Shown in pieces: positions 1-8,527 of a stretch of DNA of 64,000 nt (its first letter is position 1; every line of letters starts with the position of its first letter). The stretch comes from Hyphomicrobium_A sp963724945 (lineage in GTDB: Bacteria; Pseudomonadota; Alphaproteobacteria; Rhizobiales; Hyphomicrobiaceae). The stretch spans positions 2,046,001 to 2,110,000 of the forward strand of contig CAVRWL010000003.1 of NCBI GenBank assembly GCA_963724945.1. Direction: 5' to 3'. A program made the translations under genes and the position numbers. Under the pieces are notes generated by a model. The model searched no databases, had not been told where the DNA came from, and saw nothing but the letters and a program-made list of their open reading frames with translations.

Positions 1-55
1 CATGCTAATTTTCCTTCCGCGATAGCCTCGTTTCCTCGGCGACAGCCGTGGCGGC

Positions 56-1039
56 TTATTCCCATTCGAGCTCGGCGAACGCCGCCGAGACGTTGCGGGC
101 ATGGTACTCCTTGAAGAGCAGCCATGCATCCTTTTCGGAGAGGCCAGCCGTCTTCATCGCATCGCTCATGGTTCGGCCCTCTTTGATCATCGCGCGCACA
201 TCATCGGCGACCTTGGTGAGATAGCGCTTCTCGGGAGCGAGCGCGGCGGGAAATGGCATCGAGGCCGGCCCGTGGCCGGGTACGACGCGCGCCACGTCGC
301 GGCGGTCTTTGAGCTGATCGAGCAGCGCGAGCCAGCCGCGGATCGAGCCGTCGAGCGCCGGGATGTGATGGGAGAACAGGATGTCGCCGAGAAAGAGCGT
401 GCCGGTCTGCTTGTCGAAGATGGTGAGGTCGTTGTCGGTGTGCGCCGTCTTCTGCGCCTCGAGGACGAGCGTGCGCCCGCCGAGATCGAGCTCGGTCTTG
501 TCCTTGACCAAGAGGGTGGGCGGGATGATGCGGGTGCCGGCGAAGGCGGCGTCGCCCAACAGCCGCTTGTTGACCGCGAGGTAATGCTCGGCGCGGGCGG
601 CGAGCGCACGCGGCAGCTTGTAATGGCCGACGAAGATTGGATGCTCGCCCGCGAACGCCACGTTGCCGAACACGTGGTCGGGGTGCATGTGCGTGTTGAT
701 GACGTACTTGATCGGCTCTTGGGTGCGCGCGCGGATCGCTGCAAGCAGCGCCTCACCGACGCGCGGGCTGCCTCCGGTATCGATGACGGCCACGCCGTCG
801 TGACCGATGATGAAGCCCGAGTTCGACGTGTCGCCGGCATTGGCCGGCGTGAACACCTCATAGCGCCCTTGATGCACGAAGACGCCCGGCGCGATCTCCG
901 TGACGGATAGCGGCTCTGCGGCCTCGAGCGGGGCCGCGCAGGCCAACGCGCAGGCCAATGCGAGCGCGACGAGTGGGCCGACGAGGCGGGCGCAGAGCTG
1001 GGTGAGATGGGCGGCGGAGAGCATGATTTTTCGGCACAT
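56..1039 (-). CDS. PQQ-associated periplasmic metallo-beta-lactamase-fold hydrolase
   Basis: A 327-residue exported protein of the metallo-beta-lactamase fold, of the kind called quinoprotein relay system zinc metallohydrolase and found beside PQQ alcohol dehydrogenases. Residues 1-41 form a long hydrophobic signal peptide ending in an Ala-rich cleavage region. The zinc motif THMHPDH gives H117, H119, D121 and H122, and later metal-site elements KTAHTDND, FLGDILF and VVPGHG are all present, so the active site looks intact. It is transcribed away from xoxF. Its substrate is not known; the context suggests a role in maturation or maintenance of the periplasmic methanol-oxidising system. A second in-frame Met at residue 6 could be the true start, since no clear ribosome site precedes either. 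Confidence 0.85.
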   Translation of the reverse strand: MCRKIMLSAAHLTQLCARLVGPLVALALACALACAAPLEAAEPLSVTEIAPGVFVHQGRYEVFTPANAGDTSNSGFIIGHDGVAVIDTGGSPRVGEALLAAIRARTQEPIKYVINTHMHPDHVFGNVAFAGEHPIFVGHYKLPRALAARAEHYLAVNKRLLGDAAFAGTRIIPPTLLVKDKTELDLGGRTLVLEAQKTAHTDNDLTIFDKQTGTLFLGDILFSHHIPALDGSIRGWLALLDQLKDRRDVARVVPGHGPASMPFPAALAPEKRYLTKVADDVRAMIKEGRTMSDAMKTAGLSEKDAWLLFKEYHARNVSAAFAELEWE

Positions 1040-1550
1040 GGCAACGCGTCTCGCATATAGGAACGAACGATCACGCAGTCGAGAGCGGCGCGTGATCTTA
1101 TGGCCTGGCCGCGCGAATCTGCGTGCGCGCGCGACGGTTCCGGCATTCTTTGCAAGATAGAGCGGATCGCGCGGTGCCTGCGCTACGCATAATCTCTGTC
1201 AGGCCAATGAATTCAGCGCGCGAACAGAATTTTGTCGTGCGCCGCACAATTCAACCATGCAGCGCAGCAATCCGCGATGGAATACCGACGATTTTAAGTC
1301 AGCGATCTTGTCCTATTCACGGACGCGTGATTTTTCGTTACTGTTCGTCTTGCAGCCGGGAAAAAAAAGTGCGTAGATGTGCCGCGGTGGTGACATGGCT
1401 TCCAGGGTCAAGTGGCAAACGCCGAATAAGACCCGGTCGATCGCCAGGGAGGAAGAAGGGGCAAACCCCATCCCAACGTATTGGGTGTGAGGCGCTGTCG
1501 TTCACCATCGCTTGCAAGCGTGGCAAGAACCTTAAAATGGAGGAAGCGCA
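1040..1550. promoter_or_regulatory. Divergent intergenic region between the metallohydrolase and xoxF
   Basis: About 510 bases without a convincing gene. It must hold the promoters of both flanking genes. I see no clear -35/-10 pair or strong hairpin. The only confident element is the ribosome site GGAGGAAG, 4 bases before the xoxF ATG at 1551. Confidence 0.5.
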
Positions 1551-3369
1551 ATGCGCAGAAGTGCATTCGCAGGTGCGTTGGTTGCATCGGCCGTCCTAGC
1601 GGCGCCGGCGCTGGCCAACGATAGTGTTTTGAAGTGCATTTCCGACGAGAATAACTGGTGCATGCAGGAGCATGACTACTCCGCACAGCGTTATTCGAAG
1701 TTGGACCAGATCAACACGAAGAACGTCGCCAACCTGAGGGTCGCGTGGACCTTCTCGACCGGCGTTCTGCGCGGTCACGAGGGTGGTCCCCTCGTTGTCG
1801 GCGATACGATGTACGTGCACACTCCGTTCCCGAACATCGTCTATGCTCTGAACCTCGCCGACGACAACAAGATCATCTGGAAGTACGAGCCCAAGCAGGA
1901 TCCGTCCGTGATCCCCGTCATGTGCTGCGACACGGTCAACCGTGGCCCGCAGTATGCCGACGGCAAGATCTTCTTGCATCAGGCTGACACGACGCTCGTC
2001 GCACTCGATGCCAAGACCGGCAAAGAGCTTTGGAAGGCCGTCAACGGCGATCCAAAGCGCGGCGAGACCGGCACGGGCGCTCCGCTCGTTGTCGGTAATG
2101 TTGTGCTCGTCGGCGTGTCTGGCGCCGAGTTCGGCGTGCGCTGCTTCATGACCGCTTACGACGAGAACACCGGCAAGCGGCTGTGGCGCGCCTACTCGAT
2201 GGGTCCGGATGACGAAATCCTGGTCGATCCGGAGAAAACGATGATCGCTCGGCAAGCCGGTCGGCAAGAACTCCTCACTCAAGACCTGGAACGGCGACCA
2301 GTGGAAGCTGGGCGGCGGTTCGATCTGGGGCTACATGTCCTGGGATCCCAAGCTGAACCTGTTCTACTACGGCACGGGCAATCCCTCGACCTGGAACCCA
2401 GCTCAGCGCGCTGGACCGGACGGCAAGCAAATCGATCAGATGTAGTCGATGACGTTGTTCGCTCGTAATCCGGAAACCGGCATGGCGGCTTGGGCTTACC
2501 AGTACACGCCGTTCGACGAGTGGGACTATGACGGCATCAACGAGCCGATCATTGCCGACATCGACGTGAAGGGCGAGAAGCGCAATGTGGTTGTCGAGTT
2601 CAACCGCAATGGCTTCGCCTACACGCTCGACCGGAAGACCGGCGAGCTGTTGGTAGCCGAGAAGTATGATCCGGCGGTCAACTGGGCGTCCAAGGTTGAT
2701 ATGGACAAGTCCAGCAAGACCTATGGTCGTCCGCTCGTCAACAAAGACAAGTCGACGTTCCTGAATGGTCCGGATGTCAACACGACCAACGTTTGCCCGG
2801 CCGCTCTGGGCTCGAAGGATCAGCAGCCGGTGGCCTTCTCACCGCTGACGAACCTGTTCTATGTGCCGTCTAACCACGTGTGCATGGACTACGAGCCCTT
2901 CAAGGTCGAGTACACTGCCGGTCAGCCTTACGTTGGCGCCACGCTGTCCATGTATCCGCCCAAGGGCGAGAGCAACATGGGCAACTTCCTTGCGTGGGAT
3001 GCTGGCAACGGCAAGATCGTCTGGTCGAACAAGGAGCAGTTCTCGGTGTGGTCTGGTGTTCTCACCACCGCTGGCGGCATCGCCTGCGTGGGCACACTCG
3101 AGGGCAACTTCAAGTGCGTCGATCAGAAGGACGGCAAGCTTCTCTATAAGAACAAGACTCCGTCCGGCATCATCGGCAACGTGATGACCTACGGTCACGG
3201 TGGCAAGCAGTACATCGCCGTCTACTCGGGCGTCGGTGGCTGGGCCGGTATCGGTCTGGCGGCTGGCTTGACCAACCCGACCGACGGTCTCGGCGCCGTT
3301 GGTGGCTACGCCGGTCTCAACGACTACACCGCTCTTGGTGGGTCGCTGACCGTGTGGTCGCTGCCATAA
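1551..3369 (+). pseudogene. xoxF: Lanthanide-dependent methanol dehydrogenase XoxF, reading frame broken
   Basis: PQQ-dependent methanol dehydrogenase large subunit, secreted to the periplasm (signal peptide residues 1-22). The vicinal-cysteine motif CCDTVNR and the propeller motifs WTFSTGVLRGHEG and GGWAGIGLAAG identify the family. The catalytic stretch DEWDYDG carries the catalytic Asp (codon at 2524) and, two residues on, the extra Asp (codon 2530) that marks lanthanide-binding XoxF; calcium-type MxaF has Ala there. The frame is broken twice. After codon 2244 one extra base (about G2247) moves the true protein to the next frame (LGKPVGKNSSLKTW follows). A TAG at 2443-2445 then stands where the family has Trp before SMT. 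The protein is otherwise full length and highly conserved, so sequence errors are more likely than decay. A good ribosome site (GGAGGAAG) precedes ATG 1551. A terminator hairpin follows the gene, then xoxG and xoxJ. Confidence 0.9.
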
Positions 3370-3391
3370 GCTGATTGCACGACATCAAAAG

Positions 3392-3419
3392 GACCGGCGC
3401 GGGATTTCCCGCGCCGGTC
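3392..3419 (+). terminator. Strong stem-loop after xoxF
   Basis: A perfect 12-bp GC-rich stem (GACCGGCGCGGG with its complement) around an ATTT loop begins 23 bases after the xoxF stop, followed by TGCTTTGTG. It is a likely terminator or attenuator that would let xoxF be expressed well above xoxGJ. Confidence 0.75.
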
Positions 3420-3570
3420 TGCTTTGTGAGCGGAGCCCAGCCTCGATATCTCGATAGAGAGCCTATGCAACTCGGGACGGGGTGACGCACCCCAGGGCGA
3501 TCACGCCGCGGTGATGCTCTTGCCCGTTGCAATCGTTGGCCAAATTGCCCAAATGGTGATGGATCAACTG

Positions 3571-3604
3571 CCATCAAAAAGCAGACACCATCAAAAAGCA
3601 GACA
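3571..3604 (+). repeat. Perfect 17-bp tandem duplication ending at the xoxG start codon
   Basis: The unit CCATCAAAAAGCAGACA occurs twice back to back (3571-3587 and 3588-3604). The last A of the second copy is the A of the xoxG ATG. The duplication therefore sets the leader and the ribosome-site spacing of xoxG. No strong Shine-Dalgarno is visible in it. Confidence 0.85.
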
Positions 3605-4194
3605 TGGGGAAGCGCGTGAGAAGGATCAGTTTCGCAGTCGTCGTTGCGGTCGCCGTGGGGGGTGTCCTCAGCGCACAAGCAGTCAAAGCCGAGGACAAGC
3701 AGCCGGGCCCGCCCGTGGTTGAGCTTCCCGACGGGTGTAAGACCCAAGAGGGCGCCAAGGACGACCACGGCAAGTGGGTCCTTCCCGACGGCACGCCGAC
3801 GTTTCATATCTGCAAGAAGAACGGGACGTTCGTCGTCGACTGGTACACCTACAACGGCTATCGCCGCTACCACTCGGAATGCCACGTGTGTCACGGCCCC
3901 AACGGCCTCGGCTCGACCTATGCTCCCGCTCTTGCCGATTCACTCAAGCGGTTGAGCTATGCCGACGTTCTCGGGACCGTCGCCAGCGGCCGCCGGCGCA
4001 ACGAGGCCGGTACCGAATTTGTGATGCCGGCGTTCGGTGACAATAAGAACGTGATGTGCTTCATCGACGACATCTATCTGTACCTCAAGTCGAGGGCGGA
4101 AGGCGTGCTCCCCGCGGGGCAGCTCGGCGGTCGCAATCATGACCCCAAACCGGATGTGGCTCGAGAGAATGACAAGGCGTGCTTCGGTGACTAG
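3604..4194 (+). CDS. xoxG: XoxG-type periplasmic c-type cytochrome
   Basis: A 196-residue class I cytochrome c that accepts electrons from XoxF. Residues 1-29 are a signal peptide. The single haem site is CHVCH (C93, C96, H97), and a Met in FVMPAFGD is the probable distal ligand. The fold matches the methanol-metabolism-related cytochromes found next to xoxF. The frame stays open upstream to 3511, but the Met at 3604 directly precedes the basic and hydrophobic signal sequence, so I chose it. The end of the gene overlaps the start of xoxJ by 56 bases, arguing for co-transcription and coupled translation. Confidence 0.85.
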   Translation: MGKRVRRISFAVVVAVAVGGVLSAQAVKAEDKQPGPPVVELPDGCKTQEGAKDDHGKWVLPDGTPTFHICKKNGTFVVDWYTYNGYRRYHSECHVCHGPNGLGSTYAPALADSLKRLSYADVLGTVASGRRRNEAGTEFVMPAFGDNKNVMCFIDDIYLYLKSRAEGVLPAGQLGGRNHDPKPDVARENDKACFGD

Positions 4195-5041
4195 GCTTTT
4201 TGCATATTTGGCGCTTGCCTTAGGCCTGGGTATTTTCGCCTATCAGCCGGCCCAGGCCGTCGAGGGCTATCGCTCCGACCTCGTCAACCGGAAGGTCCTG
4301 CGCATCTGCGCCGATCCCGCCAACATGCCCTTCTCGGATCAGAAGGGTGAAGGCTTCGAGAACAAGATCGCCAACATCATCGGTGAGGACCTGAAGCTTC
4401 CGGTTCAGTACACGTGGTTCCCGCAGGCCATGGGCTTCACCCGCAATACACTTCTCGCCAAGCGTTGCGACCTCATCATCAGCACGGGCCAGGGTAACGA
4501 CCTTGTGCTCAACACCAATCCGCTTTACCGCTCGGCCTACACGCTCATTTATGCGCCGGGCAAGGGGCTCGACGGCGTCGACAGCATTTTCGATCCCAGG
4601 CTCAAGGGCAAGCGTATCGGGGTCGTGGCGGGTTCGCCGCCTGGCGATCTCGTCGCCAAGGCAGGCCTCATGGGCAAGGCGAAGCCCTATCGCCTGATGG
4701 TCGACCGCAGGTACGATTCGCCCGCCGAGGCGATGATCAAGGACATCCGCTCGGGCGACATCGACGCCGGCGTGCTGTGGGGTCCGATCGCCGGCTACTT
4801 CGCCAACAAGGGCGGCGAGAAGCTTACCGTCGTGCCGCTCGTCAAGGACGCCAAGGATGGCCGCGGCCGCACGGAGTTCCGCATCACCATGGGCGTGCGC
4901 CAAGGCGACGACCTGTGGAAGCGGCAGCTCAACGACATCCTTCGCAAGCGGCGGGCGGACATCGATCGCGTGCTGCTCGATTACGGTGTGCCGCTGCTCG
5001 ATGAGGACAACAAGCCGGTTACCGAGCCGCGCAACGGCTGA
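4139..5041 (+). CDS. xoxJ: XoxJ periplasmic solute-binding-like protein
   Basis: A 300-residue exported protein of the SBP_bac_3 fold, the family known as quinoprotein dehydrogenase-associated putative ABC substrate-binding protein. A signal peptide runs to about residue 40 (ending PAQA). It is followed by LRICADPANMPFS, typical of the first strand of these proteins, and later GKRIGVVAGSPPGD and DIDAGVLWGP. XoxJ is thought to help activate or load XoxF rather than to feed a transporter, and no permease lies next to it. Met codons at 4154 and 4169 are also possible starts; 4169 would shorten the overlap with xoxG to 26 bases and still keep the signal peptide. Confidence 0.85.
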   Translation: MTPNRMWLERMTRRASVTRLFAYLALALGLGIFAYQPAQAVEGYRSDLVNRKVLRICADPANMPFSDQKGEGFENKIANIIGEDLKLPVQYTWFPQAMGFTRNTLLAKRCDLIISTGQGNDLVLNTNPLYRSAYTLIYAPGKGLDGVDSIFDPRLKGKRIGVVAGSPPGDLVAKAGLMGKAKPYRLMVDRRYDSPAEAMIKDIRSGDIDAGVLWGPIAGYFANKGGEKLTVVPLVKDAKDGRGRTEFRITMGVRQGDDLWKRQLNDILRKRRADIDRVLLDYGVPLLDEDNKPVTEPRNG

Positions 5042-5099
5042 CGGCGGGCGCGCCGCTCTGCGGGCCCTCCTGTTGGCGGCAGCCGGCGCTTCTCCACTG

Positions 5100-5735
5100 A
5101 TGGCGCACCGGTTCGGCGCCCGCGATCGGCGAGGCGGCCGCGCGCGGCTCCTCGCGCTCGCGGCCCTGCTGCTTGCCGCCCCGCTAGCTGCTGCTCCCCT
5201 CGTGCCATCGAACGCAGCGGCAGCGCCTGCCCCCGAGCCGCAGGGCTACCGGATGGACAACTTCCGCAGTCCGGTGCCGGCCACCCTCAAGGGAGCGAAG
5301 GCGCTGACCGCAGACGAGGCCGCCGACTTGTGGAACACCAACGGCGCCATCTTCATCGACGTCTATCCGCAGGCGCCCAAGCCCAAGAATCTGCCTGCGG
5401 GGACCTTCTGGCGCGACCCCGTCCACCGCTCAATCGAAGGAGCCCACTGGCTGCCCAATGTCGGCTACGGGGCGTTGCCAGACACGATTGAGGCCTACTT
5501 TCGCGCAAGCCTCGAGCGCCTGACAAAAAGCGATAAGGCCGCGCCCATCGTCTTCTTCTGCCTCAGGGATTGCTGGATGTCGTGGAACGCGGCCAAGCGT
5601 TCGCTCGCCGCCGGCTACCGCAACGTCATGTGGTTCCGCGACGGCACCGACGGCTGGCAGGAGCTCGGCTACCCGCTGGTCGACGTTAGCAAAGAGCCGA
5701 TGCCCGAGGAGCCGCAAGGCGCCCATAAGCCCTGA
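5100..5735 (+). CDS. PQQ-dependent catabolism-associated CXXCW motif protein, rhodanese-like
   Basis: A 211-residue exported protein with a signal peptide (residues 1 to about 40) and a rhodanese-like domain. The name-giving motif is seen as CLRDCW, in the position of the rhodanese active-site loop, so two cysteines replace the usual single one. Members of this family sit beside PQQ alcohol dehydrogenases; a thiol or redox role in maturation is plausible but unproven. I chose ATG 5100 because it precedes a basic stretch and a hydrophobic segment; frames further upstream lie inside xoxJ. The gene starts 58 bases after xoxJ and very likely shares its transcript. Confidence 0.8.
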   Translation: MAHRFGARDRRGGRARLLALAALLLAAPLAAAPLVPSNAAAAPAPEPQGYRMDNFRSPVPATLKGAKALTADEAADLWNTNGAIFIDVYPQAPKPKNLPAGTFWRDPVHRSIEGAHWLPNVGYGALPDTIEAYFRASLERLTKSDKAAPIVFFCLRDCWMSWNAAKRSLAAGYRNVMWFRDGTDGWQELGYPLVDVSKEPMPEEPQGAHKP

Positions 5736-5787
5736 AGGCCCATGAGCCCCGACAGGCACATGAGCCGCGGCCGAGGTCAGGACGCCC

Positions 5788-6600
5788 TCAGCTCTGCATC
5801 TGCGCGCGGATCAGCTTGGCGATCTCGTAAACACGCTGCTCGATCAGGATGGGAATGTCGCACGCGACCGTGAGGTTCTGCTGGCGCTCCTGAAAGATGC
5901 GGGCGTTCCAGTTGTACTCGGTTTGCTCGGGCGTCAGCTTCACATCCCGCGGGCCGGCCTGCTCATCGGCAGGAATTGTCTGATTGAGCTGCGCGAGCTT
6001 ATCGCCCTCGCGCTGGATCTCGTCCGCGCGCGCCTTTTGCCGCCGCTGGAACACCTCGATGCGGCTCATGACGAACTGGCGGTCGGCGTTGATCTTCGAA
6101 AGCACGCTCGCGAACAGCTCGGTGAGCTTCTTGTCGCGCTCGGCGGCAGGCTGGCTTTGGGCAAACTCCTTGATCGCCTTCCCGGCGTCGTCGAGAGAGA
6201 CGCGTCGGCTTTCCAGATAGGAGGTCAGCTCCTGGATCTTATTATCGTTCTCCCACCCCTTGACGCCGTCGATGGGAGGACCGTCCCAGATCTGCCCCGC
6301 GCTGATCATCGGCATCTTGCGCTGCACGCAAGGCCAATCGGGGCTGCCGCCAGCGCCGCCGGCAGCCTCAGGCTTCGCCTCGCCGGGAGCGACGTCCGAC
6401 GGCGTCGTGTCGCCGACTTTCGGCGCGTTGGGCAGGACCGTCGGCTCCGCCGGGGTCACCACGGGTGCGGCTGGGGCGGGGCCTGCGGCCTCCGGACTGC
6501 CGGTGGCAGCGCCTGGCTCGGCCGCGCTCGCCGCGAGCGCGAGCAGTCCTGCGAGGGACGCCCCGGCGATGATGATTGCAGCGTTTCTCATTGTAGGCAT
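5788..6600 (-). CDS. Exported coiled-coil protein of the PQQ-linked ABC cluster (LutG-like)
   Basis: A 270-residue periplasmic protein of unknown activity. It has a signal peptide (about residues 1-27), a Pro/Ala-rich linker, a conserved patch around DWPCVQRKMPMISAGQIW, then a long helical region that looks like a coiled coil (DRQFVMSRIEVFQRRQKA onward). Two cysteines could form a disulfide. It is the last gene of a five-gene reverse-strand set. By position it corresponds to the exported protein after the permease in the Methylorubrum lut cluster (from memory). The start at 6600 is chosen because AGGAG lies 9 bases upstream; the frame is open to 6630. Confidence 0.65.
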   Translation of the reverse strand: MPTMRNAAIIIAGASLAGLLALAASAAEPGAATGSPEAAGPAPAAPVVTPAEPTVLPNAPKVGDTTPSDVAPGEAKPEAAGGAGGSPDWPCVQRKMPMISAGQIWDGPPIDGVKGWENDNKIQELTSYLESRRVSLDDAGKAIKEFAQSQPAAERDKKLTELFASVLSKINADRQFVMSRIEVFQRRQKARADEIQREGDKLAQLNQTIPADEQAGPRDVKLTPEQTEYNWNARIFQERQQNLTVACDIPILIEQRVYEIAKLIRAQMQS

Positions 6601-6604
6601 TTCC

Positions 6605-7591
6605 TCATACTCCTGCGCCTGGACCGCCACGCCGTGCGATCAGGCCTTTGGACGGGTTGTAGGCGTAGATGGCGCCGCCGAGAAACGCCACCGTGCAGCC
6701 AATTACAACAGCGAGCGCGGTCCAGCTGACCTGCCCGTAGAATGCAAAGCGAATGAGCTCAACTGCATGGCTGAATGGGTTGAGCAGGCAAACATCGTAG
6801 AGCAGGACGCTCAACTCCTTGACGCGCCACAGCGGGTAGAGCGCCGAGGAGGCAAAGAACATGGGAAAAATAACGAAATTCATCACTCCGGCGAAATTCT
6901 CGAGCTGCTTGATGACGGAGGACATGAAGAGCGCCAGCGAGCCGAGCATCAGTCCGGAAAGAATGAGCGCCGGCAGCACGGTGATGTCGCCCATCATCAG
7001 CGACGGGGTGCGCAAGTCGAGCGCGCCAAGCAACGGCAGCGTGACGGGATAGTGGAAGCTCGGTATCAGCGTCGGCGCGCCGCCCTCGACGTCCCAATAG
7101 AAGGCGATGAGCAGGAAGGCATAGACCTGCAAGAGCGAGACCGCGACGCCGCCGATGAGCTTGGATAGGAGCAGAAACGAGCGCGGAAACGGGCTGACCA
7201 GCAGCGTGCGCATGGCACCGGTCTCGCGGTCGTAGACCATCGACAATGAGGTCTGCATGGCATTGAAGAGTTGAATCATGCCGACAAGGCCCGGCGTGAT
7301 GAACACCTCGTAGAGCACGTAGGTCTGATAGGGCGGGATGATCGACACCCCGAGCGTTTGTCGGAAGCCGGCGGCGAAGATGAACAGCCAGAGAAGGGGG
7401 CGAACCATCGCCGATAGGAAGCGCTCGCGCTGGTGCAGGTAGCGCAGCACCTCGCGCCAGACGACCCCCTCAAAGCACGTGAGGTAGGCGCGGGGACCGA
7501 GCCGCGGCGGGTCGCTGCCCCAGTCGCCCGCGTTTTCGCCGGCGAGAGCGGGCTTGCTCGGGATCTGGCTCGTTGCGCTTTGCAGGCTCAT
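6605..7591 (-). CDS. ABC-2 type permease of the PQQ alcohol dehydrogenase-linked system (LutF-like)
   Basis: A 328-residue inner-membrane protein with about six hydrophobic segments typical of ABC-2 permeases, the family of exporters such as the daunorubicin type. Motifs TGAMRTLLVSPFPRSFLL and LNPFSHAVELIRFAFYG are characteristic. Its start overlaps the end of the ATPase gene by 4 bases (ATGA), so the two form one transporter. Homologues are encoded beside PQQ alcohol dehydrogenases; the Methylorubrum homologue is needed for lanthanide-dependent growth, as I recall. The fold suggests export or energised release rather than classical import. Confidence 0.8.
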   Translation of the reverse strand: MSLQSATSQIPSKPALAGENAGDWGSDPPRLGPRAYLTCFEGVVWREVLRYLHQRERFLSAMVRPLLWLFIFAAGFRQTLGVSIIPPYQTYVLYEVFITPGLVGMIQLFNAMQTSLSMVYDRETGAMRTLLVSPFPRSFLLLSKLIGGVAVSLLQVYAFLLIAFYWDVEGGAPTLIPSFHYPVTLPLLGALDLRTPSLMMGDITVLPALILSGLMLGSLALFMSSVIKQLENFAGVMNFVIFPMFFASSALYPLWRVKELSVLLYDVCLLNPFSHAVELIRFAFYGQVSWTALAVVIGCTVAFLGGAIYAYNPSKGLIARRGGPGAGV

Positions 7592-8370
7592 GCGGCTAGC
7601 TCCACTGCAGTCGTGCCGGTGATTTTCCTGAAAGCGTCGCTGATGTTTTTCGTTCCCGTGCTTTGCAACAGCTCGGGCACGGTGCCGGAGAAGAGCACGC
7701 GGCCCTTGTGCAGCACGACGATGAGATCGGTGGGCTCGACCTCATCGAACAGGTGCGTGGCCCAGAGCACGCCCAGCCCCTGCTTCTGCACGAGCGAGCG
7801 CACGATTTTGATCACGCTCTCGCGCGAGCCGATGTCGAGGCCGACCGTGGGCTCGTCGAGAAGCAGCAGCGCCGGACGATGCAGCAGCGAGCGGGCGATC
7901 TCCACGCGCCGGGCCTGGCCGCCCGAGAGGTTGCGCACCTTATCGCCGGCGCGATCGGCGAGCCCCACCGTTTCGAGCGCAAGCGCGGTGCGCGCACGAG
8001 CATCACGGCCGTGGATGCCGTGCAGTGCGCAGTTATAGAGCAGGTTCTGCCTGAGGCTCAGATCGAGATCCAGCGTGCGGCTCTGGAACACGACGCCGAG
8101 TCGCTGCAGGGCGGCCGAGGCGCGCCGGCGCACGTCGTAGCCGAAGATGCGGATCTTGCCCGACACGTTGTCGTAGAGGCGTGTGATGAGGGCGAACAGT
8201 GTCGACTTGCCGGCGCCGTTGAGCCCCAACAGGACGACGAAGGCGCCGCGAGGGACGGTGAGCGACACATCGTCGAGCGCGAGCGTCTCGCCGAAGCGGT
8301 GGCTGAGGTTCTCGACGAGGAGAGCCGGTGCCGCCTCGGTCTCAGGCTGGGGTTGTGCTGCCATATCCAT
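7588..8370 (-). CDS. ABC transporter ATPase of the PQQ alcohol dehydrogenase-linked system (LutE-like)
   Basis: A 260-residue nucleotide-binding subunit. Walker A is GLNGAGKST (residues 49-57), the signature is LSGGQ (148-152), Walker B is ALLLLDEP (167-174), and the switch His lies in LWATHLFDE. All catalytic elements are intact. It belongs to the family repeatedly found with PQQ-dependent alcohol oxidation and with the beta-propeller and binding-protein genes just upstream on the same strand. The gene ends in a 4-base overlap with the permease gene. The gap of 157 bases before it could hold an internal promoter or simply be leader. Confidence 0.85.
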   Translation of the reverse strand: MDMAAQPQPETEAAPALLVENLSHRFGETLALDDVSLTVPRGAFVVLLGLNGAGKSTLFALITRLYDNVSGKIRIFGYDVRRRASAALQRLGVVFQSRTLDLDLSLRQNLLYNCALHGIHGRDARARTALALETVGLADRAGDKVRNLSGGQARRVEIARSLLHRPALLLLDEPTVGLDIGSRESVIKIVRSLVQKQGLGVLWATHLFDEVEPTDLIVVLHKGRVLFSGTVPELLQSTGTKNISDAFRKITGTTAVELAA

Positions 8371-8527
8371 TTCGACGATATCTTTCCGTCTTGCCCATCA
8401 ATTCAAGCCACTGAAATATTTGCTATATTTCTTGTGGATTGAGCCGCGCGAGGAGCATTCCGGCTTCGTCTTCCTTTTCCAGTACAGCTGCCAGCGGGCC
8501 GGATGTGACTCGCCGCGCATGCGCCCG

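Noticed and set aside
1551..3369. Programmed frameshifting in xoxF
   Set aside because: No slippery heptamer or pseudoknot is seen, and a separate in-frame TAG would still stop the product.
3511..3603. Upstream start for xoxG at 3511
   Set aside because: It would put about 30 non-signal residues, encoded by the tandem repeat, ahead of the signal peptide.
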